Positions 9,383 to 18,218 of a DNA stretch of 64,000 nt are shown one piece after another. Below the pieces are notes generated by a model, which saw only the letters and a program-made list of their open reading frames with translations, did no database searches and was not told where the DNA came from. The DNA is from CBDCVO01 sp965223085 (GTDB lineage Bacteria > Pseudomonadota > Gammaproteobacteria > Ga0077536), in the NCBI GenBank assembly GCA_965223085.1, contig OZ244981.1, positions 2,542,001 through 2,606,000 on the forward strand, read 5' to 3'. How positions within the stretch are numbered: the first letter of the stretch is position 1; each line of letters opens with the position of its first letter. The translations under genes were made by a program, and so were the position numbers.

Positions 9383-10155
9383 CCGATCTGCTCGCACACC
9401 AACGCATCACCGCGGCGATTAGTGCTACTCGCGAGAGCGGTCGTGTTGCTTTGGTTCCGTTCATTACCGCGGGTTATCCTGACAAGGATCGCTTCATCGC
9501 GACGTTGCAAGAGATTGCCAGCGTCGCCGATGTCGTAGAGATCGGTGTGCCGTTCTCAGATCCCTTGGCCGACGGTGTGACGATTCAGCGCGCCAGCCGT
9601 GTCGCAATCGAGAACGGCGTCAGCCTAGGTTGGATTTTGGCTCAACTCGAAGCAGCGGGACCCTTTGATACGCCACTCGTACTGATGAGCTACCTTAACC
9701 CGCTGTACGTATTCGGTTATGAACAACTGGCGGTTAGCGCCGCGCGTGCGGGCGCGTGTGGGTTCATCGTGCCGGACCTGCCGATCGATGAAGCCGACGA
9801 ATTGAGCATGCCGCTAGAGGCTCACGGATTAGGAATAATTCACTTGGTCGCACCGACCACGCCCAACGACCGTGTGTTGCGACTTTGCGCAGCGAGTCGT
9901 GGATTTATTTATGCCGTTACCATGACCGGCATCACGGGCGGTTCGGCGAGCTTGCCAGCGGCGCTGCCCGATTACCTCGATGAGCTTAGGTCACTCGCGA
10001 ACATTCCCGTGTGCGCTGGGTTTGGTGTGCGCAATGCGAGCCAAGTCGAAATGCTTGCCCGGCACGCCGACGGCGTGATCGTCGGTTCAGCACTTGTTGA
10101 ACAACTCGAACAGCACAAGGACCCGGTGGCATTTCTGCGCAGCCTGCGCCCGTGA
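9379..10155 (+). CDS. trpA: Tryptophan synthase alpha chain
   Basis: Cleaves indole-3-glycerol phosphate to indole, channelled to TrpB. Start ATG 9379 overlaps the trpB stop (ATGA). The catalytic Glu is in VEIGVPFSDPLADG and the Asp in the same loop. FITAGYPDKD, GFIVPDLPIDEA and GFGVRNASQV are conserved. 258 residues. Last gene of the operon; no strong terminator was recognised in the 170 bases before the tRNA. Confidence 0.97.
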   Translation: MTDLLAHQRITAAISATRESGRVALVPFITAGYPDKDRFIATLQEIASVADVVEIGVPFSDPLADGVTIQRASRVAIENGVSLGWILAQLEAAGPFDTPLVLMSYLNPLYVFGYEQLAVSAARAGACGFIVPDLPIDEADELSMPLEAHGLGIIHLVAPTTPNDRVLRLCAASRGFIYAVTMTGITGGSASLPAALPDYLDELRSLANIPVCAGFGVRNASQVEMLARHADGVIVGSALVEQLEQHKDPVAFLRSLRP

Positions 10156-10326
10156 CTCATGCGTCTTACGATGCGCGAGAGCGCCTTGTCTTGTTGGTGT
10201 GCTCACGGTTGCAACTACTTAAGTTGAGTCACCACATCCCGTATGATGCCGCCGACAAGTGCGCCTGAATCACAGCAGTTGCACGACGGCGCGAGGCGCC
10301 GTTGGTTAGAATGGACACGAACAGTT

Positions 10327-10416
10327 GGAGAGGTGCCAGAGTGGTCGAATGGGGCTGACTCGAAATCAGTTGTACGCGCGAGCGTACCGGGGGTTCGAAT
10401 CCCTCCCTCTCCGCCA
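10327..10416 (+). tRNA. tRNA-Ser (anticodon CGA)
   Basis: 90 bases including encoded CCA. The acceptor stem GGAGAGG pairs with CCTCTCC and discriminator G is followed by CCA. The long variable arm is typical of serine. The anticodon loop CTCGAAA gives CGA, reading UCG. The last 28 bases recur exactly at 18191-18218 and nearly at 23234-23258, so this tRNA is an integration target. Confidence 0.95.
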
Positions 10417-10719
10417 TTTTTCTAATCAAAACAAAGGCATACAGATCTTACGAAACCCTCGGCACGGTGATTCCAAGAACCCGATAACCTGAAGGGAATC
10501 AACGGCATATCGGATCATGTCTGCTGCTGACCCAGCAGTTATTACCGCCTGTTAGACACGATTTCAGACGCGCTTCTTCCTTCTCGCGTCGTTGTCGCTT
10601 CAGCGCCCGGTCTTGGCAACCGGGCGCGTTGTTCACGAACCAGACACATCCGTGCGTTGCCGCGCCGACGTCGCCTGTTATTGCCGTGGAGCGAGTCGAA
10701 GCCCGCGGCGAGCGACCGG
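10417..10719. other. Island left border, no gene seen
   Basis: No convincing coding region on either strand. It contains TTAGACACGAT (10552-10562), a motif that recurs near other island boundaries in this window. Confidence 0.5.
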
Positions 10720-10900
10720 TTACGCGGCGCTCAGCAGGGGTTTTGCGCGCTTGATGCGCGCAAGCTCTTTCGGATCGTGCATTGCGTCCCAAAGCTCGCT
10801 TCGGCGCTGCACATTCAGCCAGAAGTCTGTACTGTTACCGAACACTCGAGCAAGGATCAATGCCTTTGCGGCGGTGACGTTGCGGCGGTTGTTACACAAT
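10720..10900 (-). pseudogene. higA antitoxin remnant (C-terminal part)
   Basis: Encodes the C-terminal ~60 residues of a HigA-type antitoxin (NNRRNVTAAKALILARVF...FWLNVQRRSELWDAMHD). It closely matches the complete higA at 17131-17433 at both DNA and protein level. The helix-turn-helix N-terminus and the toxin gene are missing. It is a diverged partial duplicate at the opposite end of the oxygenase block. Confidence 0.8.
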
Positions 10901-10931
10901 GCAGATCCGCACCGTTGCACAACCGGCGCCT

Positions 10932-12200
10932 TCATGTCGATTGAACGCGATCAGTGTGTTCCGCCGTCAAACCACCAAAGCTTCCTCGTGATTCTTCGAC
11001 GGCCGCCACGATGTCCTTGCTTCCGGCCTGAAAGCTCGGCGTGTCTTCCCGCGCGATTGGCGCCATCCAGGACTTTCGGTCGAGCGCGCGTTCGACGTAA
11101 GGCGCAAGCTCGTCGATTTTTCTCGCCTCGCGCTCAGCATTGTCCGCAACCAGGTCGGGCATGACTCTTTCAGCGAACAATTCGAGTGACGCGCAAATGT
11201 CTTCGTGCCGGTTCCAGCCAGCTTGCTGGATGAAACCCACCTGATCAACGCCGACAGCCTGGTACTTGAGCATTCGATCACGTACCTCGTCGGGATTACC
11301 GATGCCCTGTCCAACGGGTAATTTCGCCGCGTCGCGATTCGCCTGGAACCGGGCCCCGATGTCGACATGACCCGGCGTGTGAGTACCGGTCAAGTAGTAG
11401 TGGGCGAGCGCGTAACTGAAAAATTCGAAACCCTCCTGGCCTCGCTCGATTGCGATTTCACGGTCTTCGTGCATCGAAAACCCGACGATCATCGCGATGT
11501 TCGGATTCACAGCGTGACCGATCGGGATGCAGCGATCGCTCTTGATGATGCTGTAATACTCGTCGACCCACTGTTTCGCGTCCTCGGGATCGACGAACCC
11601 GAACACCAATGCGCCTATACCGGCTTCGGCCGCGAGTTGAATGGTCGACCGCCGTGAACATGCGACCCAGATTGGCGGATGAGGTTTCTGTAATGGTTTA
11701 GGCACGACATTACGACATGGCATGGAGACGAACTCGCCGGAGAATCCCGGATAGGGATTCATCGCCATCATGTTGGCGCACTGCTCCGTCGTTTCTCGCC
11801 ACATGTCACGTTTGCGATCCGGATCGATGCCGAACCCGCCCAGCTCCATGACGGCTGACGATTCTCCGGTACCCCACTCGACACGGCCGTTCGAAACCAA
11901 ATCCAACGTAGCAATTCGTTCCGCGATCCGCGCCGTCGGATTGTACTTCGGCGGCATCAGGACGATTCCATGGCCGAGCCGGATGTTCGTGGTTCTCTGA
12001 CTCGCGGCCGCCAGGAAAACTTCGGGCGCCGAAGAGTGACAGTATTCCTCGAGAAAATGATGCTCCACTTCCCACGCATAATGGAACCCGAGCTTGTCCG
12101 CCAGCTCGATCTGCTCGAGCGCCTGCTGGACAATACGAAGCTCGGAATGCTCGTCCCACGGCTTCGGTGTTTGCAGCTCGTACAACGTGGAAAATTTCAT
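10932..12200 (-). CDS. LLM-class flavin-dependent monooxygenase
   Basis: 422-residue bacterial-luciferase-like protein that would use reduced flavin from a separate reductase. N-terminal LADKLGFHYAWEVEHHFLEEY and RLGHGIVLMPPKYNPTARIAERIATLD are typical of the barrel, followed by VEWGTGESS and HPPIWVACS. Substrate unknown. It lies 72 bases downstream of the Rieske gene, on the same strand and probably in the same operon. The C-terminal ~70 residues extend past the usual core. Complete. Confidence 0.9.
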   Translation of the reverse strand: MKFSTLYELQTPKPWDEHSELRIVQQALEQIELADKLGFHYAWEVEHHFLEEYCHSSAPEVFLAAASQRTTNIRLGHGIVLMPPKYNPTARIAERIATLDLVSNGRVEWGTGESSAVMELGGFGIDPDRKRDMWRETTEQCANMMAMNPYPGFSGEFVSMPCRNVVPKPLQKPHPPIWVACSRRSTIQLAAEAGIGALVFGFVDPEDAKQWVDEYYSIIKSDRCIPIGHAVNPNIAMIVGFSMHEDREIAIERGQEGFEFFSYALAHYYLTGTHTPGHVDIGARFQANRDAAKLPVGQGIGNPDEVRDRMLKYQAVGVDQVGFIQQAGWNRHEDICASLELFAERVMPDLVADNAEREARKIDELAPYVERALDRKSWMAPIAREDTPSFQAGSKDIVAAVEESRGSFGGLTAEHTDRVQST

Positions 12201-12272
12201 AGCCCTGTCCTCAAAAGCTCCGGACGCCGGATCCGATCCGCGGTGAATGGCAGATAAACGGTCGGGACGTTA

Positions 12273-13508
12273 TCAGCCATGCGCTGATTCGTGCTCATCC
12301 AGCCAGCTCGTCACGGTATGGAAGTGGTGGCGAAGCGCTAACTCATGATCGTGAAACACGAACTCCCGGATCACACCCGCATCGAGCGCTCGCTGCGTGC
12401 GCTCCAGCGTGTTCGTGTCTTCCAGCAGGGTGTCACGCAATTCGACCAGAGCGTGCTCCTGCGCAAACCGTTGAGCGGCGTTCAATGCGGGGCGCAGATA
12501 CGCTCGCATCTCGTAGCGCACGCGGTTCGCCGCCAGCGGCCATACCTGGTGCGTGAAGTACATGCCCGTACCGATCGCTATGAGAAACGTGGGAAAAAAG
12601 CACGCGACGTCGATCGACCACGACGGGTTTCGCGTTTCGTTCAGACCTTTGGGAAGCTCGACGCCGCCATCCGAACGTCCGCTCGTGATGGCCGCGCCCG
12701 GTGCGTTCGCGTAGGCGCGCGCCTGCACCGGGCTCGGTTCGTACTCGGCATTGGCCCACAGCGAGATAGTCCGGTGCGGTCCCTTCAGACGAACGTCGAT
12801 CAGACGGCAAGCAGGGTTGCCCGGGCCTGCCATGGTGCGTCCGATCCCGCGCCTATGCAGCGCAGGAAGGTGATAGCTTTCGCAGAACGAGTCCACCATG
12901 CACTTCCAGTTCGCAGAGATTTCGGCCGCGAACGCGAACCTTTCCTTGCATGCGTCGAACGGATAACCGACGAGATCCGCACCCTGCTCGCCGAGGTAAT
13001 CCGGCAGCGTTTGCGATGGTTCGTCACCGGGGTAGACGAACATGAATCCTTCCCACACGTCGAGCGGGATCGGGCGTAGCCCGAGTGCCGACTTGTCCAG
13101 GTCGTGAAAGCCGTCGACGTCGGGTATGCCTCGAAGCGTACCGTCGAGGCCGTACGTCCAGGCATGAAACGCACAGGTAAAGCCGTTCGCCTTGCCACAC
13201 TCGCGCGATTCGACGACGTGCCCGCGGTGCCGGCAGGTGTTGTACCAGGCGCGTAATCCGCCTTCGCGATCCCGACAAATGAGCACGGAATACCCGAACG
13301 TGCGGATCTGGCGCACTACGAACTCGCCCGGCTCGGCGATTTCGTCGGTGCGACCGACCCAGATCCACGTCTTTTCGAATATCGCCTGCTTTTCGCGCTC
13401 GAAAACCTCTGGCGCATGGTAGATGTCTGCCGGTACCGCTCCAGTCCCGAGCTCGGGATGGCGCAAAGTAAGGTTCGCGGCCGTCACGTCTTCTTTTCGC
13501 GCATTCAT
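12273..13508 (-). CDS. Rieske-type aromatic-ring oxygenase, alpha subunit
   Basis: About 411 residues from ATG 13508. The [2Fe-2S] Rieske ligands are CRHRGH and CAFHAWTYG; mononuclear iron ligands lie in DSFCESYHLPALHRRG. This is a large (catalytic) subunit; no beta subunit, ferredoxin or reductase gene is adjacent, so electrons must come from elsewhere. Its start overlaps the stop of the upstream hypothetical gene by 4 bases (ATGA), which fixes the start. Probable role: hydroxylation or demethylation of a ring or amine substrate. Substrate not deducible. Confidence 0.92.
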   Translation of the reverse strand: MNARKEDVTAANLTLRHPELGTGAVPADIYHAPEVFEREKQAIFEKTWIWVGRTDEIAEPGEFVVRQIRTFGYSVLICRDREGGLRAWYNTCRHRGHVVESRECGKANGFTCAFHAWTYGLDGTLRGIPDVDGFHDLDKSALGLRPIPLDVWEGFMFVYPGDEPSQTLPDYLGEQGADLVGYPFDACKERFAFAAEISANWKCMVDSFCESYHLPALHRRGIGRTMAGPGNPACRLIDVRLKGPHRTISLWANAEYEPSPVQARAYANAPGAAITSGRSDGGVELPKGLNETRNPSWSIDVACFFPTFLIAIGTGMYFTHQVWPLAANRVRYEMRAYLRPALNAAQRFAQEHALVELRDTLLEDTNTLERTQRALDAGVIREFVFHDHELALRHHFHTVTSWLDEHESAHG

Positions 13509-13900
13509 GTCTGCGCCGCCTCGTCCGGAATCTGCCGAATCAGCTCGAAGCGCGTAAACGAGAACGAATCGGGAACGGTTGCGCTGCCGTACCATTCGAC
13601 CGCGGTGCTGATCTCGGCCAGCGACAGCATCAGTTTCAATAGGTTGAGTCCGTCGGGTGGCAACGCATCGGGCGTGTGCCGCCCGAGGTACTCGAGCGCG
13701 GCATCCGCGAGCGGCAGCATGGCGTCATAGAAACCGCGAATTTCGCTCATTCCGCACGCCTGCCTCTTTTCCGCCCGGGCTCGCGAGTCTGCCAACACCC
13801 ACTCGCCCACAAATCGTTCTGCCGATTCGAAGCCGGCCGGGAGCGTCGACACGGCCGCGTCTCCGACGGCTCCGTCACCCGGTATTCGTTGGTCGTTCAT
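13505..13900 (-). CDS. Hypothetical protein coupled to the Rieske oxygenase
   Basis: 131 residues, mostly helical, with no recognised domain, signal peptide or membrane segment. The overlap with the oxygenase start implies co-translation, so it may be a small partner or assembly factor of the oxygenase. That is inference from position only. Confidence 0.65.
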   Translation of the reverse strand: MNDQRIPGDGAVGDAAVSTLPAGFESAERFVGEWVLADSRARAEKRQACGMSEIRGFYDAMLPLADAALEYLGRHTPDALPPDGLNLLKLMLSLAEISTAVEWYGSATVPDSFSFTRFELIRQIPDEAAQT

Positions 13901-14099
13901 CCGTACCCCTCATCACATTTCCCGCCGCAGAAACTCCACGGAGCACCTCCGCCATTCACGGGCGACCCGGCAAGATGCTTTCAAACTGCAGCCGTCAGCG
14001 TAGCTCAGAGAACGCTGTCTTGCATCGTTCGAGGCCGGAGGAAACCCGCTTGTTGTTGCAGGCACATTCGCGAGCGACCGCAGTTCGAATGCATTTCCC

Positions 14100-14360
14100 T
14101 CAAAGCAGGTAGATGAACATGACCGAGCCCGCGGCCACCACGACCCACGTCGCGCCGACGACCTGCCAAGGGCGCGGGGCACTCCTGAGCTCCATGAAAT
14201 GGGACATCACGAGCCCTACCTTCCCGGCCGCGATCAGCATCACGCCAACGGTGCACGCGACGGGTGCGAACATCGGTTGCGACAACCACCACGTCGACGC
14301 GGCCGTGCTGACCATCAGCACGAGCCATACCACGAGAACGGATCGAACGGTGGCACTCAC
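14100..14360 (-). CDS. Cytochrome-c-oxidase subunit IV-like membrane protein
   Basis: 86 residues with three hydrophobic segments (VLVVWLVLMVSTAAS; MFAPVACTVGVMLIAAGKVGLVM; VVGATWVVVAAGSVMFIYLL), ending at the membrane. FMELRSAPRPWQ between helices 2 and 3 is typical of the prokaryotic COX4/NorF-like family. It lies 6 bases downstream of the subunit-III-like gene. No catalytic subunit I or II is present. Confidence 0.8.
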   Translation of the reverse strand: MSATVRSVLVVWLVLMVSTAASTWWLSQPMFAPVACTVGVMLIAAGKVGLVMSHFMELRSAPRPWQVVGATWVVVAAGSVMFIYLL

Positions 14361-14366
14361 GGCGTG

Positions 14367-14975
14367 CTACCTCACGAGGTACAACAAAGGAAACAGGCAA
14401 ACCCACAGGAGATCCACCATGTGCCAGTACGTCGCACCACCTTCGTATTCAGCCACGCTGCTGCCCGGTCGCATCGTCCGGGCCTTCAGTGCGAGCACAG
14501 CGATGATCACGGTCCCCACTACGACGTGGCCGAGGTGAAGGCCGGTCATGACGAAGTAGTACATGAAGAACGTGTTCGTCTGCACCGAGATCCCGGCCTC
14601 GAACTTGTCCGCGTACTCGAACGCTTTGGACACGACGAACGCGATGCCACACGCGGTTGCGAGTCCCAGGAACATCGGAGCCAGCCGGGCGCGTCCGTTC
14701 CTCAGCGCGTCCACACCGTGGACGACCAGCATCGAGCTCGTCAGCAGGACGAGCGTATTGACGCCGCCGTAGTTCAGGCTCAGCAACTGGCGTGAAGTCT
14801 CGAACAGCGCCGGAGATTCATGACGATCCCACATGAAGCACGCGAACATCAGCGCGAATACCGCCATGTCGGCGAACACGAACACCCAGACGCCCTCGAC
14901 ACCGGGCAGGCGACGGAACGATCCGGCCGCCTCCGTTGCAGTGCTTTCCGGAACGCTCGCCGCCGCGTTGCTCAT
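14367..14975 (-). CDS. Cytochrome-c-oxidase subunit III / NorE-like protein
   Basis: About 202 residues from ATG 14975, with five hydrophobic segments. The order matches the COX3/NorE family: GVWVFVFADMAVFALMF, NTLVLLTSSMLVVHG, FLGLATACGIAFVVSKAFEY, FFMYYFVMTGLHLGHVVVG and TYWHMVDLLWVCLFPLLYLV. The gene starts 5 bases after the upstream membrane protein stops. Orphan subunit III/IV pairs of this type occur outside respiratory operons. Here the context is oxygenase genes, so a role in oxygen or electron supply is possible but unproven. Confidence 0.85.
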   Translation of the reverse strand: MSNAAASVPESTATEAAGSFRRLPGVEGVWVFVFADMAVFALMFACFMWDRHESPALFETSRQLLSLNYGGVNTLVLLTSSMLVVHGVDALRNGRARLAPMFLGLATACGIAFVVSKAFEYADKFEAGISVQTNTFFMYYFVMTGLHLGHVVVGTVIIAVLALKARTMRPGSSVAEYEGGATYWHMVDLLWVCLFPLLYLVR

Positions 14976-14979
14976 ACAA

Positions 14980-15738
14980 TCATCCGCGCGCCGCCGACGC
15001 GCCGAGTGGCAGCGCGGCGGTCTCGGGCTCGCCCGCGAGCACGCGCCGGTTGAGATCCATCGCCAGGTAGTAGCTCGCAATGAACATCCAGATCAGCCAC
15101 GCCGGGTAAGGTACCCAGAATCCGATCAGGCCGTCGTACGCGAAAGGGCCGTCGCGCAGAATCGCTGTCAGGCTCGCCGGGAAAAACGTCGCGCCGCAGA
15201 AGATGGTCAGATAGCAGGCCCAGTTCGACATTACGGGGATTTTGCTCTTCTTGTCCGCCAGGAAACACAACGCCATCGCGAACATCTGCAGCGTGGTGCA
15301 CATGTATACCGTATCGTTCATCAGCCAGCCCGCGTCCGTAAGCATCTGCGTGATCTCCGGCGACCGCTCGGGTCTTTGTGCAGCAACGACCCAGCACCAC
15401 ATGCTGATCGACACGACCATCACGGTCAGGCAACCACCCATGAGCTGCAGGTAAGACAGGACCGGGTAGTGACCCGTCTCGATGCGTTTCATGCGCGCAG
15501 TCACGTAAGCAGTCCAGGGTAAGTAAAAGCATATCGTGACGAGACAAACGAGAAATCCGACGCGGATCGAGGCGAGGTGGTCGACGTAGCGATCCGTGAA
15601 CGCTTGTGCAGGCCAGTCCGGATGCGGCGGCGGTAGATTCTGTCCGAGAACGGCCCAGAAGATCACGAATGTCGCGACGAAAAACGGGCCGGAATACACC
15701 GCGAGCTTCTGGTACAGAACCTTCGTTTGTTCATTCAT
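14980..15738 (-). CDS. Multi-pass membrane protein of unknown function
   Basis: 252 residues with about six hydrophobic segments, among them FFVATFVIFWAVLG, VGFLVCLVTICFYLPW, CLTVMVVSISMWCWVV, MFAMALCFLA and LIWMFIASYYLA. No family was recognised with confidence. It is the first gene after marR in the run toward the oxygenases. The spacing of 5 bases to the COX3-like gene suggests a membrane complex of three proteins. Confidence 0.7.
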   Translation of the reverse strand: MNEQTKVLYQKLAVYSGPFFVATFVIFWAVLGQNLPPPHPDWPAQAFTDRYVDHLASIRVGFLVCLVTICFYLPWTAYVTARMKRIETGHYPVLSYLQLMGGCLTVMVVSISMWCWVVAAQRPERSPEITQMLTDAGWLMNDTVYMCTTLQMFAMALCFLADKKSKIPVMSNWACYLTIFCGATFFPASLTAILRDGPFAYDGLIGFWVPYPAWLIWMFIASYYLAMDLNRRVLAGEPETAALPLGASAARG

Positions 15739-15797
15739 TGCTTGTCTTCCGTCGATGCGTGGTGATCAGTTTGCGAAGCCGGCTACAGGACCGGCGT

Positions 15798-16325
15798 TCA
15801 GGCGGCCGCAGCCTGTGCGCGCGCGCCTTTGTCGAACGAGATGATGAGTTTCCGCAGCAGCCCGTCGAGAGCCGCCATCTCGTCTGCCGAGAGATCGGCG
15901 AAAGCTCGCTCGATCGGCTCGGCAATTCGTGGAACGGTGTCGTCGACCTTGTCCCGGCCGGCGTCGGTGATGGCGATGACGTACCTGCGCCCGTCGCGCG
16001 GCGACACTTCGCGGGAAATCCATCCATCCGCTTCGAGCTGTTTCAGGATGCGGGTCATGTTCGCGCGGCTCGTACCGACCATCTCGCTCAACTCGCTCGG
16101 AGCGGCGCTGCCGGACTCGGTTGCAACGAGCAGGCACAGCACGTGGAAGGAATGCTCGGACAGCTCGAGGCTCCGGAAAATGGGCTCGAAGAAATTGCCC
16201 ATGCCGAAGCCCGCGATGCGCACGAGCCGGACCATGACGGTGCCGCCCATCGGAAGCCCGGGAAGCGCGCGCTGCATGAGCAGTGTGCTGCTCGCGACGC
16301 GGGCGAGGCGCTGATAACCGTCCAT
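15798..16325 (-). CDS. MarR-family transcriptional regulator
   Basis: 175 residues. The winged helix is APSELSEMVGTSRANMTRILKQLEADGWISREVSPRDGRRYVIAITDAGR, the classic MarR layout (DxR wing). It lies at the head of the same-strand oxygenase block, with a palindrome just upstream of its start. It probably represses itself and the block, with release by a phenolic or related ligand. Confidence 0.9.
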   Translation of the reverse strand: MDGYQRLARVASSTLLMQRALPGLPMGGTVMVRLVRIAGFGMGNFFEPIFRSLELSEHSFHVLCLLVATESGSAAPSELSEMVGTSRANMTRILKQLEADGWISREVSPRDGRRYVIAITDAGRDKVDDTVPRIAEPIERAFADLSADEMAALDGLLRKLIISFDKGARAQAAAA

Positions 16326-16343
16326 GATAATTCGACAATAATT

Positions 16344-16359
16344 TAGTAATGAATTACTA
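16344..16359. promoter_or_regulatory. MarR operator palindrome
   Basis: TAGTAAT-GA-ATTACTA, two perfect 7-base arms, 19 bases upstream of the marR start. Placement and form fit an autoregulatory MarR site. Confidence 0.65.
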
Positions 16360-16555
16360 TTTAATCATACTTTTCGAACGCCCGCAACGGCGCGGATTGC
16401 GTCGAGCTGTGCCTCGACGTTCTCGTTGATCCCGCTGGCCATCGAAGCCTCATGGTTGTGGAGGGACGCCGGCCACGCTGTGAACGGGACACCCAGCGAA
16501 CCAGCGCGCCAACCGCGCCCGAACGAGCCTACCCGGCGCATCTGCTTGCGTTGCG

Positions 16556-16903
16556 TTGCATGCGAACCAGCATCTGCAAGTCGTCCTCTCCGACCGGTAC
16601 ATCCGCCTGATCCGGATCGTTGCGGCCGAAGTCGGACGTTTCCCTGAACTTGGCAAGGCGTTCTACGAACGCGGACCGGGGCGGAGCTACGCGAACTTCA
16701 AGACCTTCCTCGACGAGCGGGTAGCCAACGGGCAGTTCGTGATTGACGACACGTCGCGTGCGACGGATCTGTTCTTCGGCACGCTGCTGCATCGTGAAGT
16801 CCTGTCGAGACTGTACGGCGTGAGGGCCACACCACTGCGGGATCGCAAGCGCGTTGCTGCGTCAATCGTCGACGAATTCCTTCACTGTTACGGCAGTCGG
16901 TGA
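16556..16903 (+). pseudogene. TetR-family regulator remnant (C-terminal domain)
   Basis: 115 residues resembling only the ligand-binding half of an AefR-like TetR regulator (RLIRIVAAEVGRFPELGKAFYERGP...). The DNA-binding N-terminus is missing and no in-frame helix-turn-helix was seen upstream. Likely a truncated relic beside the MarR block. Confidence 0.65.
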
Positions 16904-17130
16904 GTAAAGGGCCGCCGCCCGATTGGGCCGGGTGAACTGAGACAACCGGAAGGATATATCGAATTAGCGGGGTCGGCAGGCTCAATCGAGGCTGATAATC
17001 CGGGCGGTGTCTGACCCTCAAACTGGTGCGAATCCCCCCGATGTTTCCGGAGACTACGTTGGTTTCAAGGACGCTGCTGGTGTTGGTCAACAGGGTTTTC
17101 TGGCCCGCGAAGACGGCGCCGAGCGATCGG

Positions 17131-17433
17131 TTACGCGGCGCTCTCCAGGGGTTTTGCGCGCTTGATGCGCGCAAGCTCCTTCGGGTCGTGCATTGCGTCC
17201 CAAAGCTCGCTTCGGCGCTGTACGTTCAGCCAGAAGTCCGGACTGTTGCTGAACACTCGAGCAAGGATCAATGCCGTTGCGGCGGTGACATTCCGGCGGT
17301 TGTTACACAGTTCGTTGACGTGCTTGCGCGGCACGCCCATGGCCTCGGCGAGCGCGCCCTGGGTCAATCCCAGCGGCTCCATGAATTCCTCGGTGAGGAT
17401 TTCGCTCACGGTGGCGGGTTTGCGCTTCGTCAT
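17131..17433 (-). CDS. higA: HigA-type antitoxin
   Basis: About 100 residues from ATG 17433. XRE helix-turn-helix (LGLTQGALAEAMGVPRKHVNELCNNRRN) followed by the HigA-specific FWLNVQRRSELWDA. It should bind and neutralise the adjacent HigB and repress their shared promoter. The toxin gene is upstream, the reversed order typical of higBA. A partial duplicate lies at 10720-10900. Confidence 0.92.
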   Translation of the reverse strand: MTKRKPATVSEILTEEFMEPLGLTQGALAEAMGVPRKHVNELCNNRRNVTAATALILARVFSNSPDFWLNVQRRSELWDAMHDPKELARIKRAKPLESAA

Positions 17434-17465
17434 TAACACGGGTCCTACCCCCTTCGGGTCCTGCT

Positions 17466-17762
17466 TCACCGGTAGCTGTGATCATCCAGATAGACGTCTG
17501 CCGCTTCCCCGCGGCCGCCATCCCATCGGAAGACCAATCGCCACCGCCTATTGACGCGAATCGAATGGAAGCCGACCAAGTTGCCGCGCAGCTTCTCGAA
17601 GTGATTGCTGGGCGGTGTGCGAAGATCCTGATCGGTCGTCGCGTCGTCGATCATTTGGAGCTTACGGAAGAGACGGGCTTCGATATCTGCGGGGATCTTC
17701 CGAGATGAAACATCCTCGACGAAAAAAGTGCGCAGCCACTCGTCCCGAAAGCTGGCGATCAT
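17466..17762 (-). CDS. higB: HigB-type toxin (RelE superfamily)
   Basis: About 98 residues from ATG 17762. HFEKLRGNLVGFHSIRVNRRWRLVFRW and YLDDHSYR are the HigB core, a ribosome-dependent mRNA interferase. It ends about 30 bases before higA begins on the same strand. Apparently intact. Confidence 0.9.
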   Translation of the reverse strand: MIASFRDEWLRTFFVEDVSSRKIPADIEARLFRKLQMIDDATTDQDLRTPPSNHFEKLRGNLVGFHSIRVNRRWRLVFRWDGGRGEAADVYLDDHSYR

Positions 17763-18136
17763 CCGTATAACTCCATTGTGGGTTACTGTACCACCCTGTG
17801 GGTCATCTAGCAAGATTGAGCCCGATGTTCGCCGATTTGCTCGTCGCAGTGTCTCTGACACCGCGGCGTTTCAAGCCATGCCTTCCAAGCTGTCCTTACC
17901 CCGATTGTCGATTGTTGGAAGGGTCCTGTGTGCGATCCGCCCGAGCGCAACCGGTCGGCGTATGTCACCCTCGAGCCAGCGGTTGCGGCAAGCGAGGTCG
18001 AAGCTGCCCGAAGGGAGCTCGCTGCGCGGTTTTCATCGGCGATTCGCGAGCCACTTTGGCTCTCCAGGATCGCGAGGACGACTGCCACGAAGCCGCGCGC
18101 AGTCTGCGCGCAAGGTGCTGGAGGAGGTTGCCCGGT
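17763..18136. other. Gap before the island right border
   Basis: Open frames here are GC-driven and mutually overlapping. None resembles a known protein, and no gene is supported. Confidence 0.5.
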
Positions 18137-18218
18137 AGACACGATCTGGACACGACGCCTTTGTAACTGACTGAATTACAAAGAAACACTGGGGGTTCGA
18201 ATCCCTCCCTCTCCGCCA
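18137..18218 (+). repeat. Island right attachment site (att 1)
   Basis: The last 28 bases (18191-18218, GGGGGTTCGAATCCCTCCCT onward through CCGCCA) equal the 3' end of tRNA-Ser at 10389-10416. The preceding ~54 bases (AGACACGATCTGGACACG, CCTTTGTA, AAAGAAACAC) recur at 23177-23233, so the shared unit is larger than the tRNA part and includes island-side sequence. Confidence 0.85.

Larger units (their letters stand above)
10417..18218. mobile_element. tRNA-Ser genomic island segment 1
   Basis: The 7.8-kb segment is bounded on the left by the intact tRNA-Ser and on the right by an exact 28-base copy of its 3' end. It holds an oxygenase/oxidase-like operon under a MarR regulator, higBA, a higA remnant and a TetR remnant. 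No integrase gene could be seen, so it is either immobile now or was moved by an integrase supplied elsewhere. Confidence 0.75.

Noticed and set aside
14100..14975. A respiratory terminal oxidase operon
   Set aside because: No subunit I or II, no haem-binding His clusters and no assembly genes nearby. Only III- and IV-like subunits exist.
17763..18136. Several long open frames on both strands as genes
   Set aside because: They overlap one another, are Arg/Ala/Ser-rich as expected of GC-rich shadow frames, and match no family pattern.
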